Shown here: positions 44,916-56,180 of the stretch, one piece after another | How positions within the stretch are numbered: the first letter of the stretch is position 1 | Layout of the letters: each line of letters opens with the position of its first letter | NCBI GenBank assembly: GCA_030062745.1 | Contig: CP099854.1 | Span: forward strand, 4,625,301-4,689,300 | From: Capitulum mitella | Lineage: Eukaryota; Arthropoda; Thecostraca; Pollicipedomorpha; Pollicipedidae | DNA length: 64,000 bases | Direction: 5' to 3' | Program-made: the position numbers and the translations under genes | The notes under the pieces: generated by a model | What the model was told of the DNA's origin: nothing | Seen by the model: the letters and a program-made list of their open reading frames with translations, nothing else | The model's database searches: none

Positions 44916-45841
44916 GCATCACGATGGGAAGAGTATGCCTGCGTTGCAGACGACATGGCTTTGCCAGCCTCGGTGTCGTCTGGGCTTGCCGCCGGTGGCG
45001 CCGATGACGAGCAGAACTCGCTGCGCTGCGATTGGAGCGTGGAGCTCGAAGACAGCGGAGAAATGCCGGTACAGTGGGATACAGGGAGGAAATTTGCACT
45101 GTCTGGGACGCGACCTACTCGCCAACGTTTGATCTTGCCTTCATACCCACGCCAGATTTGCTTTTCTATGTCCATGGATGAAAGAATAACGGATAAAAGC
45201 GCTGGGCGCACGTTGCTCCTCCCTTCGCTGTGTTTTGTGTTTTATTTTCAGTTTTGTTTTGGAGTCCTTTTTTCGCTTTTTGTTATCAAAAATAATTGGA
45301 AGATGGCTGGACTTCAACAGAAAGCGGCAAAAGTTCAACGACTTTTCCGTCGTTGCGGACGGTTGTAGCGTTAATGTTTCGAATTGGCCGCCCCCCATAA
45401 AAGAACAAAAAGTTTCACCTCCGAGTAACCGAGAACTGAGAAACTCGTGGTTTCATCTGGCGGCCCGCGCTGGCGGTAGCGGCGCCATCAGTGCAAGCAG
45501 CGACCATGGCTGTACGCACGGGTCAAACATTGAAAGAATGGCCATGGGCGTATCGAGGCGATTGATGTTCGTTACCTGGAATGGCACGATGAGACGGAAG
45601 AACTCGAGGCTTTGCAACAAGCTCTGCTCAGGACGGCCTCCGGTCCCCACCATTGCTCCAGAAACCATTAGGTTTAGGTAAGTCACCGCTAGGCTTTCTG
45701 AAATGTCTATACTGTTTGCGCCGGCACACGGGAGTTTATAATGGACCGCATATCATTCTTTTTCCTTTTTCTTATACCTGCTGTGTCTCCAGGAAAATAC
45801 ACATGGGTCTTCATGAAGTGTCGGTTAAGCATACTGTGTAT
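44916..45841. other. Tract left of the DNA transposon
   Basis: Plus-strand frames to 45681 end near a perfect GTAAGT (about 45677). A second frame reads EAIDVRYLEWHDETEELEAL before a stop. Either could be exon remnants; neither is supported enough to call. Confidence 0.3.
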
Positions 45842-45843
45842 TT

Positions 45844-46025
45844 GGGTGGATCGAAAATATATTTTTTGTCGCAAAACAACTTCTTAGGGATCAAAACGAG
45901 TGCGTGTAGATCTGAAAACACGAAAAATAAGGAGTAAAAAGATATTAGAAATATTCTAGAAAGGGCGCACGAAGCGTCTTTGAAGTGAGCTTCGCCGTTC
46001 CCGATCGTTAAAGTCTCCATTGGTT
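45844..46025 (+). repeat. Left terminal inverted repeat
   Basis: Outer end GGGTGGATCGAAAA, inner end GTCTCCATTGG. Pairs with 49205-49374, with small indels. Confidence 0.85.
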
Positions 46026-46538
46026 TAGCATAACGTATAGCAAGATAACACCTCGGTCACCATCCACCGTAGCTGTGCGTAGCTTTGTGGACCTTTTAGT
46101 GTCTGTAGTTCACGGATAGGTGATGAGCATGGATTTGAGCATATAATAGGAGACTGCCAGGTAGAATAAAGTGGCAGACAGACAGTAGCCCTTACGAGCT
46201 AAGACCGCGCACCAGTGAGCCTCACGACCTACAATAGCTGCGGACTACAGAGTCCGAGTCGAATTCGTGGGCTTCCCACACATATCGTTGCCCACGCTGC
46301 TCATCTCTGAGAACGCTCTTGGAAACCTTGATCGGTGCCGGTAAACGATACCTCGCAGCGAAGCGCTTTGCTGTCATCGGAGAGCGGTCAAGTCAGACAG
46401 ACACGTCAGAGGAGTAGCGCGCTGGTCCCTGGACTGTGGCGTGGTGACCAGAGATTTAGTACTCGGGTGAATTCCGTCAGCATTCGGATCGCAGGGGGTG
46501 ACATTCTGTGACACAGTGACATTCTGAACTGAACTAAA

Positions 46539-48912
46539 ATGAGTAATCCAGGACCATCAACAAGACAGAGAACGAAACACACTTTGCTGCAAACAGGCCC
46601 GGACGCTCTTTCCATAAATCAGCTACCGTGGGAAAGAAAAGTGTATGCCTTTTACGTGAAGACACGGAATGAAGGACAACTCCTTCTGGAAAGAAGCCGA
46701 CAAAACGAGAAATAGCAAAAGCAGTCAAAGATGCCATAGTAGCCATCTGGGACAGAGCCAGTCTTATTACGTGGGTACCAGTGGACGACGGAGAGGCGTC
46801 TCAAATGGGTGGCACGTCGGGTAAGACCGAGAGAGATGTGAAATGTTATTTCTGAGAACAGGATAATTCAGAACGTAGAAAGACTGGCCATAACGGGGAA
46901 GAACCTCATGAAATGGTCTTCGAAACGCGAACGGGGCAAGGGTCGAAAGTTCGTGAGTATGCAGCGAGAGTACGATGGCTTATTTGACATCATGTGGTGC
47001 CGATGCGATCTTGCTGATGTCCCCTGTGGCACGTGTCCACCTTCTAAAAGGGTGCCAGCTCAAGAAGTAGCTTTCCTCAACGACCAGCGAGGAGAGAGAA
47101 AGCTCCACATAGGCGGCGTTGACCGGAAGACAACTGAGGAAAATGTCCGAAGGCAGAAGAGAAGGGGGAAAAGTATGAAACTAGCGGAGAAGAGACAGAA
47201 AAGGGACAGGCAGCACGATCCTGAGGAAAGGCAACTGACCGAAGGGGATGCAGATGACGACGATGATAGCAGTGAAAAGTGTCAGACGGGTGATACGGAA
47301 GCAGCTGATGCAAGCCGCTCTTATTCACCTAGTTCCGATGATGACGCGGACGATGTCGCCGGACAGAACCGCCATCAGCTTCCGAATTTTCCGCGGATGT
47401 GTGATCGGTGCGGTATCTCTGATCGCTTCGCCGCTGGCTTGCTGAACGCAGGTTTGGTTGATTATGGGATAATCACAGAGCACAACAAGGCTGAGCTGAC
47501 AGACCGCAGCAAAATCCGGCGACAGAGAGACAAATGGGGTAAAGAAGAGGTGGCTGAAAGCTCATTGCAAAACCGACGTGACCGCTTAGCAGGATTCTAT
47601 TACGACGGTAGGGAGGACAAGACGCTGCAGAAAGTTGGTAAGAAATTGACGTTTACCAAAGAACTCCACGAGGTAGTGGTTACAGAGTCCGGCCATCGGT
47701 ATGTCGATCACGTGTCTCCAAATAGCGGAAGTGCTGCAGATATCGCGAAGGAGTTGCTGGACGTGATACGGGACAACGATGCGCATCCAGTGGTGCTTGG
47801 ATCAGACGGCACAGCGGTAAATACCGGCCGCAACAGTGGTGTGAACAGGTGAATCGAACTGGGTGTAGGCCTTCCGCTCCAGCAAGCTATATGCGGCATC
47901 CACATCAACGAACTGACGCTGAGACATGTGTTCAAGGATGCTGATGGTGGAACGAGTGGTCCAGCATCCCTCCACGGACCAGTTGGCAAAGCCATTCAGA
48001 GAGATCTCACCACACTGCCTTTGGCTAAGTTTGTGCCAGTGCCGGGACTAGTTCCTTCAATTCCGGTAGAAGTTCGAAATGAGATGAGCAAAGATCAGCA
48101 ATACCTGCATGACATGTGTAGGGCTGTCCAGGCAGGAACAGAAGGTGTTACCCAGTGCTTGTTGGCCTCAGAACCAGGAGCCATCCACCAAGCCCGTTAG
48201 GTTACACTTACAAATAGAGTACTCATTCTGTACGTGTCCACAGAGGCTCCAGCACCGGCGCTTCTACGACTAGTATATTTTATACTATTTTATACTAAAC
48301 CGGTACGGCTCCGGATGGTTCAGGTACAGACTTCATTTAAATATCAGCGACGGAGTGAAGAACATGTTCTTTCTGATATCGCTGCCAAGAAAGCTGCCGG
48401 AGAGAGGCCGTAACATCACGCAAAAGATGCTTCAGCGCAACGGGTTCTGGGCCCACAGTGAGCATGTCCTGATGGCTATGCTGGCCGACGATCAGCAGGA
48501 GAATAGGATGCTGGCGGTAGAGCGCATAAGGAGATGTCGAACCAGAAGATGCCAGGACCAGGAACCAGATGACATACGCCAGTTCGTTATCCCTGACATC
48601 AGCTTCCATGCCGAGGAATACCACCACATGATTGACTGGCAAAATACAACGGAGCCACCTTTGGTCATGCAAATGTCAGACGAAACCATGGCGGCTGTTG
48701 TGGAAGCACCAATGGACTTCAGTGACTTTCCCTGCCACTCCCAAGGGGTCGAACGATGGGTGAAAGAAGTCACACAAACGGCAGAGAAAAAGGCGGGACA
48801 CAGTGGACGTCATGCACTGATACTGGCAAAACCCCGGTCCAGGACTGATCTGCCAGGGATGGACACGAGGAGGGACTTCTATGGCTGGCTTCGAGTGACC
48901 AGTGACCCCTGA
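46539..48912 (+). pseudogene. Transposase-like protein, multiply broken
   Basis: ATG at 46539. The readable protein changes frame near 46690 and 46845, is open from 46908, has TGA at 47850-47852 and TAG at 48198-48200, shifts frame at a 10-bp duplication (48276-48295) and ends at TGA 48910-48912. Blocks seen: KPTKREIAKAVKDAIVAIWD near the N-terminus; a C-R-C-x6-C-G-T-C cluster; an acidic Lys/Asp/Glu stretch; CDRCG; a possible catalytic Asp in LGSDGTAVNTG; CGIHINELTLRHVF; FWAHSEHVLMAMLADDQQEN; VIPDISFHAEEYHHMIDW. These recall long uncharacterised proteins seen in cnidarian and arthropod genomes (recollection, not a search result). An RNase H-like transposase role is inferred from the D-containing strand and the flanking TIRs. 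Confidence 0.7.
48276..48295. repeat. 10-bp tandem duplication breaking the transposase frame
   Basis: TATTTTATAC twice in a row. Upstream coding is in one frame and downstream coding in the next; removing ten bases brings them into register. Confidence 0.85.
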
Positions 48913-49009
48913 GGCTGGTTTATTAGTGGCAGCGGAGTTTGTTGTGGAATGTCATTCATCACAAATAAATAGTTCTGGTTTAACGTTGTGTCTGGGATGG
49001 CGTTTGATG

Positions 49010-49080
49010 AATGGTGAAGATAATAATGATGATGATGACGACAATGATGATGATGGTAATGACGATGACAATTATGATAT
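49010..49080. repeat. GAT/GAC triplet run
   Basis: Imperfect (GAT)n/(GAC)n microsatellite between the pseudogene and the right TIR. Confidence 0.9.
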
Positions 49081-49204
49081 GTTTCGATGGTTGCCGACAT
49101 GACGCAAACAGCGTTTGTTCGGCGCATGCGCTAAACGCCGAAAATTATCACTCACAGGATTCACATAGACTTCTGAAGGGTTACCTTCGTGTGCAAAATG
49201 TTTA

Positions 49205-49374
49205 AAGCAATGGAGACTTCAACGCGTAGAAGGCGTAAATTTGTTCCCAAAAATGGTTCGTGCGCCCTATCTAAAATATTTTAAATATTTTTTGGTCCTC
49301 ATTTTTCCTTTTTTCACATTCACGCGCACGCGTTTTCACCCCTAAGAAGCTGACTTATTTTTTTCGATCCACCC
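49205..49374 (-). repeat. Right terminal inverted repeat
   Basis: Reverse complement of the left arm; the outer end reads CGATCCACCC. Confidence 0.85.
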
Positions 49375-49384
49375 TATTGTGTAT

Positions 49385-51084
49385 CCAACTGAAAAAAGAC
49401 TGGGGTGGTCTGGGTAAGGATAAGGGTTAACTCAGGGTGAGTCAGGGTAAAGTCGGTTAAGCAGCGAGCCAGTTGAACGCAACTGCGTTCTATCGTGACG
49501 TGATTCTGAAGTAACGGGACGAGGCGTCGCCTATGCCAGGTCAGGTCAACACTGGCACAGGTGCAGCCGAGGGGGACCGCCCCTCTCCTAAGCCCGGAAT
49601 TTTTGTGAAACCATTGCATATTGTCTTTCCGGCAGGCGGCTTTCGTGTGATCTTAGTTCGCACTGAGCTCTACCTCCCTCCCCAAGAAAATCCTGGCCGC
49701 GCCCCTGGACACTGGTTGACACGCCCAAGTTAACGAAAAATGCAACTCAGAACAGAAACAATCTTTTGGGATTGAGGCGCAGATCTATTCACATGTGATT
49801 CTAAATGTCGACACGGAGCTGGATGCAGCGGTCATGAAGTCGTCTGCGTCGATCTTTCCGAATTAAAATAAAAAATCTGTCAATGACCAGAAACGACGGG
49901 CATATGTCATCTCACGTCGTGCCACCAATGCAGTTTCAGTTCGTCAGTAGGGTAAACGGTTGGGGCATCGCTGGTTTGCATACGTATTCATTCATGCAGA
50001 AACTTGACTTGCTAATGTCCGTGGTGCAAGTGCAAGTGCAAGTACATCACAACCATAATTTTCCTTCACAGCATTTTATTCAGATTCGTGGAAAAACACC
50101 ACGATCGACTGCTTCGCGCATTCGCCTGTATTCCAGCCAGTGAGACGCCAACTTACCATCCAGCTGTGACCACGGACGTCATTGCCTGCTTCTAGTAAGA
50201 GTCGACAAATTGATGTGACGTCATACCTAGACTAATTGCTTCTCTAAAGTTATCACTCCAAAAGGGAATCAAGTCACCTCTAAACAGCACAACAAAAATC
50301 CTATCAGACAGCTAAAAAGGCAGCCGATGTTCCAACGGTTTCACAAACGCCAGCATGTGCCTTGCATTCGCCAAGATTCACTTCTCCCACCGCAGTTTGC
50401 CAAGGAAAGCCAGGCTTTCGGTGCTTTTTAGGTTTGACTCTGTTTGGTGATTTCACAGTCGGTCGGCGTAGGAGCTTCGGGACCTGGTATTCGGAGGGCC
50501 AAAGACCGCCTAGATATCCCAGGTGACAACAAGGCGTCATTCACGCCAAGCAAGGCGTGCTTCTCTAATCTACTGATCTTAAGGACGGCGTTTGCGAACG
50601 GAGTTTCACCGAGTGCCAGCGCCATTCGACGCCGTGAAACTGTTCCATTTCGTGTCACGGCGAAACTCACGAAACGGGCATCACTTTTTAACGTAAATAA
50701 AGTAGCGGGCGCTGGAAGCATTGCGGTCCTGTCGTGCACGATAAGGATGCAACCGCCATGCGACTGAAGGAGTAACTTTTAAATCTTGAGCCGTTGCGAG
50801 GTAATAAAAACGTCGCGTGGTTTTGGGGCCATATTTTGTAATATCTGTGTAATCAGCGGCGTTCCAGGTCCACATCAGACGTCACAATTGACGTGTCGTA
50901 GTAAGACAGACCTTACAGCTAGATTAGCGTCAAAATAATCAAGATCCGACAGTTGGTTCTTGACAAACGATTACGGCCGATTCCCCCCCCCCCCACCACC
51001 ACCCGCGCATGGTCGCAGATGACGGAATGCCTGGGCCGCCGCGGCCAAGATCTCAATCACCACCGCGTCCAGTTTTCGTTTCAG
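49385..51084. other. Tract left of a terminal exon
   Basis: Frames at 50428-50767 overlap on both strands and neither is recognised. A poly-C run lies at 50985-50995. Upstream exons of the gene at 51085 would be here but were not identified. Confidence 0.35.
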
Positions 51085-51327
51085 GCTTCACGACCACATG
51101 ATCTGCCGGGCTCGCTGCGGGCGTTGCACAAGTCGTCTTCTGACCGGTTTCGGATCGTGGCGCGTTACGAAACGGGGCCGAGCGGCTCAGCCGTCGGCTC
51201 GCCCGGCTCGGCCTCGGCGTCGCCCGCGTCACGGCGTCGCGGCGTCGTGACGGCCGGCTCAGACCAGAGCCCGCGGGCTCGGCGGGCTCGGCGGGCTCGG
51301 CGGACTCTGCCGCGGCGGGATCACTGA
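51085..51327 (+). CDS. Probable terminal coding exon, Ser/Arg-rich C-terminus
   Basis: A strong acceptor (AGTTTTCGTTTCAG) ends at 51084. An open frame of 80 codons follows to TGA: ASRPHDLPGSLRALHKSSSD, RFRIVARYETG, a Ser/Gly/Ala-rich region, then an Arg-rich end with a repeated R-A-R-R-A-R-R unit and TLPRRDH. AATAAA lies at 51607-51612. High GC and a clean acceptor favour a real exon. The basic tail could be a nuclear-localisation or RNA-binding tract. Upstream exons and family are unknown. The ARR repeats derive from a CGGGCTCGG DNA repeat. Confidence 0.4.
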   Translation, partial: ASRPHDLPGSLRALHKSSSDRFRIVARYETGPSGSAVGSPGSASASPASRRRGVVTAGSDQSPRARRARRARRTLPRRDH

Positions 51328-54300
51328 GGCTTCAGCGGCCTAGCAGACGGCTGGGCGTGGAGCCCAATCCGCACCGGCAGTTTCCGGGTGCATCGAATGC
51401 GAGACTGTCCGGATGTGAGGCGTCCGATCCTGACCGTAAACTAGAATCATACGGTAGTGTGTGATGCCATCCACACTGAACATTCCGGATCTGACGAAGC
51501 TGAAATTTCTTCAGAATTTTAGGTATCGTCAGATGAGAGATGGTGGATGAATTCAGCGGCGACGATAGTTCTCGTCAGCCCCGTGTCATGGGACCGAATT
51601 CATAGGAATAAATTTATAATCAGACGGAAGTCTGTTTAAACTCCCAGCGAATTATTTCATTGCAATGACCAGTTCCTCGCATGCGGAAAAATTCGGACCC
51701 TTCGCATCTGAAACTTCTCGCGTCTCACGTATCCGGAAACCGCCGTTGTGTGGTGTCCTTTGAAACGCGCGCTCACACCCGAGGCGAAATGCTGAACGTG
51801 ATAACAGATGGCACCGGCCAGCTCCAAACGCCGTCAGACCGATGCGATGGCTCGAGCGCCACAGGCTTCAGGTGGAGGGAGAGGTGCAGTCTTCGGAGGC
51901 GGGGAGAGCCTTCGATCCTCACAACTGTAGGCTTCGTGCACAGTGGCGCGCGTGACAGCTGAATGCTTCGTCCGGCGACTAATTTGGCCAGGAATTTGGC
52001 AGCGTCGATGGTAGCACTTTTGCATTGTTTAGATTCCCTGGATTCCCTGGATTCGCCAGCGAGAGGATGAGGAAAGACCATTGTCATGCTTGAAAGATTT
52101 GCCGAACTGCAGGTATGTTGAAAATTCCGGCGATGTTAATTGCAACCTTTGTACATGAAATTCGCGGTGATCTTGAATCACGTTTCTGTTCAGACCTACA
52201 AAGAGAAGAGTTCATTCCTCTCGTACCCAAAGCGCTGTACATTGAAAACAGCTTAATAAAAATTAGCATGTCAGTTTAACCCGGCATGGACTAAAGTGGG
52301 GCGTTAAGCGCCCCACCTGGCTCTTTTTGAAATGTTTCCGAAATGAATGACCGCAGAACGTTGAGACTTTCAGTGCCTTTCTTTACATCAGTTTGGCACA
52401 TGGGACAGAGTTTGATGACCAAGGTCATCCTTGGCCATGTCAACACGACGCTTTAAAGACAACCATTCTGTACGATTTGCCGAACAATTTGACTTTGTTT
52501 AATAATTGCGGTTCAAATTCTCCCGCATGGCGACGGCAGCTCGCTGTGAATGTCGTGGACATGCGAGAGGTAGGTCTGCATTACCAGTGACCCCATACTG
52601 GGTCATCTTAGGTGAAAACTTTGCTTATGGCATTAAAATATGAAAGGGCACTTAGATGGGAATTCTGAAAGAGGGATTGTATTTCGACGGTATCTGGTAC
52701 AGAAGAATATATTTTCACCCCGGGGGGACAACATTTGGAATTCAGTGACCTTTGACATTCCATCTGGTCAACCTAGGTCAGTAATGCTTTTTTGCGCACA
52801 ATAAGACGTACTAGGCGTGGAAACGTTTATTCAGCGCTGTATGCGCGTTGTCACCGTTCATGACATTAAGAATTTTACCAGTCCGGCAAAATACCCCATT
52901 CATTCAGAGGTGCCGCCACGCAGAGCCAGTGGAAGGCGGCAAAATACCCCAATTAAAGCGAGGATACCACATGGACAACGCACATGGCAGGATCTTGCTA
53001 CGCAACATTTTTTTGTTTTTTGATGTTTGGTAGTAAAGTGTGCAACAGAGCCAAACTGACTTGCTTGATCTTCCAGAGGTTTGCGATCGATGCCACCAAC
53101 GTGCTTGCGTTACCCCGCGTTGCATAGTATAAAATGTTGCAATATTAGATGTGCACAGCAATGGCGACTTCAAGCCTTTATTTGTGTTCAACGTTCTCTG
53201 AACCTTTTTTAAGAATTTCTTTGCCAAATGGAGCAGGAATCTTGCATGGCATGACCCGTTAGCACGGAGGTCACATTTCACCTAGTTTGTGACAATGGCA
53301 TTTAATGACCGTAGGTCACGTAGCAATCAGAAAAACAGACCAAGCCTTGTAAGATACATTACCATCCAAACGTCATTCTCGTTCTGTGTTCCATTGTGGT
53401 CAAGTGGCTCCGGAAAAAACCGTCAGTTATGGGTGTTACGGTCAGTTACGTAACCTTTATGATTTTTGCGTTTCGTCATGCAATTTTTAATGTTGCGACC
53501 ACTTTTAACGGTTTTCTGGCAAAACGTCATTAGGCTGAGATGACCTCTGGTGGCCTGGATATTGACCTGAATGCGTTAAACCCCGGTGCTTCCTTCTAGT
53601 TCTGCGACGGCATTTTCGACGGTGTTTTTACCTTTTCTGTGTAACCTATGGTTTTCGAGATTTTCGGGGGGGTCTCAGAACCCCCGACCAGGCGAAGGTG
53701 GATCCAAGGGCCGGCGAGGCCAAGTTAACATATTAAGGATAGCTTTGCAATTTTTTGTACTTTTCACAGCTTCTTCATTATTAACTCTCCGGATGAAATC
53801 AGCTTTCTGACGAAAGGTGCTTTTCGACTCTCTGAGTCATTACATGTTATCTGAGTCCTACCGTTACCTGCGGAGCAAACTGCAGCTCGTTCAGCTTTCA
53901 GAGCAGCGGACACCATCGAACGCTTTCGCTTCCGACGCTCTTTTTAAGTAGCATCTTTTCGCTCTGATGGCTTCACTGGGGATTAATGACGTCAAATACG
54001 GGCGGCACGAGACCGCATACCGCATCCACTCACAAAAATGATTAGTAGAGGAGAAATATTGCTGGGATTAATCTCTGCTGTGACGGGGTCAACGAGCTGG
54101 AAATGGCGTCGGAGCCGGTCTTCAGGCAGGTGCTCTTCTCAGAGGTCGGGAGTGTTGCAATCCAGCATACGCTTTCCGCACGAAACAGTATGGATTGCAT
54201 CTCTGATAAAAGAAAAAGAAATGTAATCGTCTAAAAAACATGCATTATTCTCTGTGAACCGTTATGTTGACTGGGGAAAGAATTTCGCAAAGGACCTGAG

Positions 54301-54985
54301 ACGATTGTTTTGATAGAGTGGGGTGGAGTCCGAGCATGTGCTAACCAGAACTTATTGCAGCGTTGTAGTAAGGATTTCGTCAAGAAGGGGGTCGGTCCAA
54401 AGCCAGCCCATCAAAACTGAATCCTCTCCGGATTACGGGCATTTTGTTTTCGAACCCCAGATAGTTGTTTTTTCTTTTTTTGCGCGCGTTAGGAAACGTC
54501 AAATTTTCAGCCTCAAGAAGGGCCATGGTCGGCTGTGTGCCTGGCTTGCTACATGCTCTTCAGTCCCTACACCCGATTGTTTCCATTGTTTCGGGTTCAG
54601 CAACTGTCAGTGACCGAACACCCTTCAAAAGTCTACACAAGGTTTTAAAAGGAAACAAACTTTCACCGAGCACCGGGAAACCTCCGTTTTCATGCAGTAT
54701 ACACACCGTAATCGTGAATATCAAACGGCACAACGTGCTAGCGTTTCATTAGCATAATATGACGGTGAATGAACTGCAATTTCCTCAGGGCCTGCAGAAC
54801 CGAGCTGAGTTACATAATGCGTTGCAATGCGAGTCACTACCGGCAGGAACCTGTCGAGGAGCAGTGGAGCCCAGGTAAATCTAAACCTGCATGACATGTT
54901 CCGTGCATATTTTGCGATTACTGGTGTGTCAAGAGCCCGTTCGGTGGCATGAATGCGACTTGGAAGTCTGTTCGAGCCCAGAGCG
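51328..54985. other. Tract without recognised gene
   Basis: TTTAACCCGGCATGG at 52274 followed by a hairpin at 52296-52316, and AGGTCA/TGACCT sites to 53560, suggest another decayed TTAA-type element (about 52275-53580). The remainder shows no structure. Confidence 0.4.
52296..52316. repeat. 8-bp hairpin near a TTAACCC end
   Basis: GTGGGGCG-TTAAG-CGCCCCAC, preceded by GGACTAAA. A related GACTAAAGTGGGGG occurs at 57190. Confidence 0.6.
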
Positions 54986-54989
54986 AACT

Positions 54990-55117
54990 CCATGTGATGG
55001 GGAGATGTTTGGAGTCGTAGCAGGGACATATGATGGAGAGATGTTTGTAGCTGGAACAGGGACACGATAGGGAGATGTTTGGAATCGGAGGAGAGACATA
55101 TGATAGGTAGATGTTTT
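54990..55117. repeat. About 35-bp minisatellite, four units
   Basis: GAGATGTTTG or TAGATGTTT recurs at about 55002, 55038, 55072 and 55108, with ACAGGGACA or GAGAGACATATGAT between. Confidence 0.8.
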
Positions 55118-55357
55118 CCACATGCGCTTTTTTGTCTCGGCCTATGCCCTTTATTTCATGGAGAATCGCACATAGAATCAATACTGAGGACATTCATTTT
55201 CGGTAAGAAAGCCAGTAAACACCCCAGTGCGTTCATCCGACAACAGGTAGCCGAAACAGCCTGAACATACCGCAACCTGCTTAAAAAAAACGAAGCTCAT
55301 AATCGTATTGCGTCACAAAGACATGCCAAGATGGTTACCCGGATACAGAAAGCCAGC

Positions 55358-55381
55358 ATGCACAGGTAGGTACCTGTGCAT
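55358..55381. repeat. Nested palindrome
   Basis: ATGCACAGGTA-GG-TACCTGTGCAT, followed at 55391 by a further direct copy of ATGCACAGGTAGGTA. Confidence 0.85.
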
Positions 55382-55579
55382 ACCTACGGCATGCACAGGT
55401 AGGTATGCCGGTTTTCTCCTTTCCCAGAAATGTTGGCTGTAAAACAACATGCTGTTTCTTTTCCGGAACATAGGCCGATAACAAAGGCACCGGGAAAATA
55501 AATCAATGCTAAACGGAAATCGTATCCGCCCGCAGCAGAGACTGCGCCGGACAGCTCTGATCTGATCGGACTATGGGCG

Positions 55580-55993
55580 ACGAGGTGTGGGTCCGGTGGC
55601 AGTGTTGTGGGTAGAGTGACGGTGGTGTTGTGGGTTGAACGGCGGTGTTGTGGGCCGGGTAGCAGTTTTGTGGGACGGGCGGCGGTGGTGCGGGTCGAGT
55701 GGCGGCAGTATGGGTCGGGTAGCTGTGTTGCGGGTCGGCTGGCGGTGTTGTGGGCCGGGTAGCATTTTTGTGGTTTGGGTGGCGGTGTTGTGGGTCTGGT
55801 GGTAGTGTTGTTGGCCTGGCAACAGTTTTGTGGATCGTGTGGTGGTGGTATGGGTCGAGTGGCAGCAGTGTGGGTCGGGTAGCGGTGTTGTGGTTCGGAT
55901 GGCGATGTTGTGGGTCGGGTGGCGTTGTTTTGGGCTTGGCAGTGGTGTTGTGGGCCTGCTAGCGGTGTTGTGGGTCGGTTGACGGTGGTGTGG
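55580..55993. repeat. 20-bp G-rich minisatellite, about 20 units
   Basis: Unit like TGTTGTGGGTCGGGTGGCGG, period exactly 20 bp over most of the array. The plus strand is G-rich with GGG-N-GGG pairs. The frames across it are shadows. Confidence 0.9.
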
Positions 55994-56111
55994 ACGAGAC
56001 CCGGCTGATCAGGCGCTCACTGCCGCCTCGGAACGTCGAAGCAGTCGCCTCGGCAGCCCAGCCCGCTCAGAAACACCGTCCGCCTGCTGAAGTTTGCTGC
56101 AGTGCAGATCT

Positions 56112-56180
56112 ATGGCCCCCGTCCATGTTGAAAGCCTATTTTGGCGACCTCTCTACTCTTTGGACGTTCGCTGCCTTCAG
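56112..56180 (+). CDS. Weak first-exon candidate
   Basis: ATG at 56112, 23 codons (MAPVHVESLFWRPLYSLDVR then CLQ), and donor CAG|GTAATC at 56181 in phase 0. A CpG-rich patch follows (56260-56680). An overlapping frame is also open to the same donor. Family unknown. Confidence 0.2.

Larger units (their letters stand above)
45842..49377 (+). mobile_element. DNA transposon with long TIRs and broken transposase-like gene
   Basis: About 3.5 kb. The left arm starts GGGTGGATCGAAAA at 45844; the right arm ends with its complement at 49374. Arms align over about 170-180 bp, with shared blocks CTTCTTAGGG, AGGGCGCACGAA and GTCTCCATTG. The 7-bp direct repeat TGTGTAT lies at 45835-45841 and 49378-49384, a likely target duplication. 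The core carries a plus-strand transposase-like pseudogene. I cannot assign a superfamily from TIR and target-site length alone. Confidence 0.8.

Noticed and set aside
50428..50767. Overlapping plus and minus frames of about 105 codons
   Set aside because: Both look moderately protein-like but neither has start, splice or family support.
55571..55822. His/Thr/Pro-rich minus-strand protein
   Set aside because: Translation of the 20-bp minisatellite.
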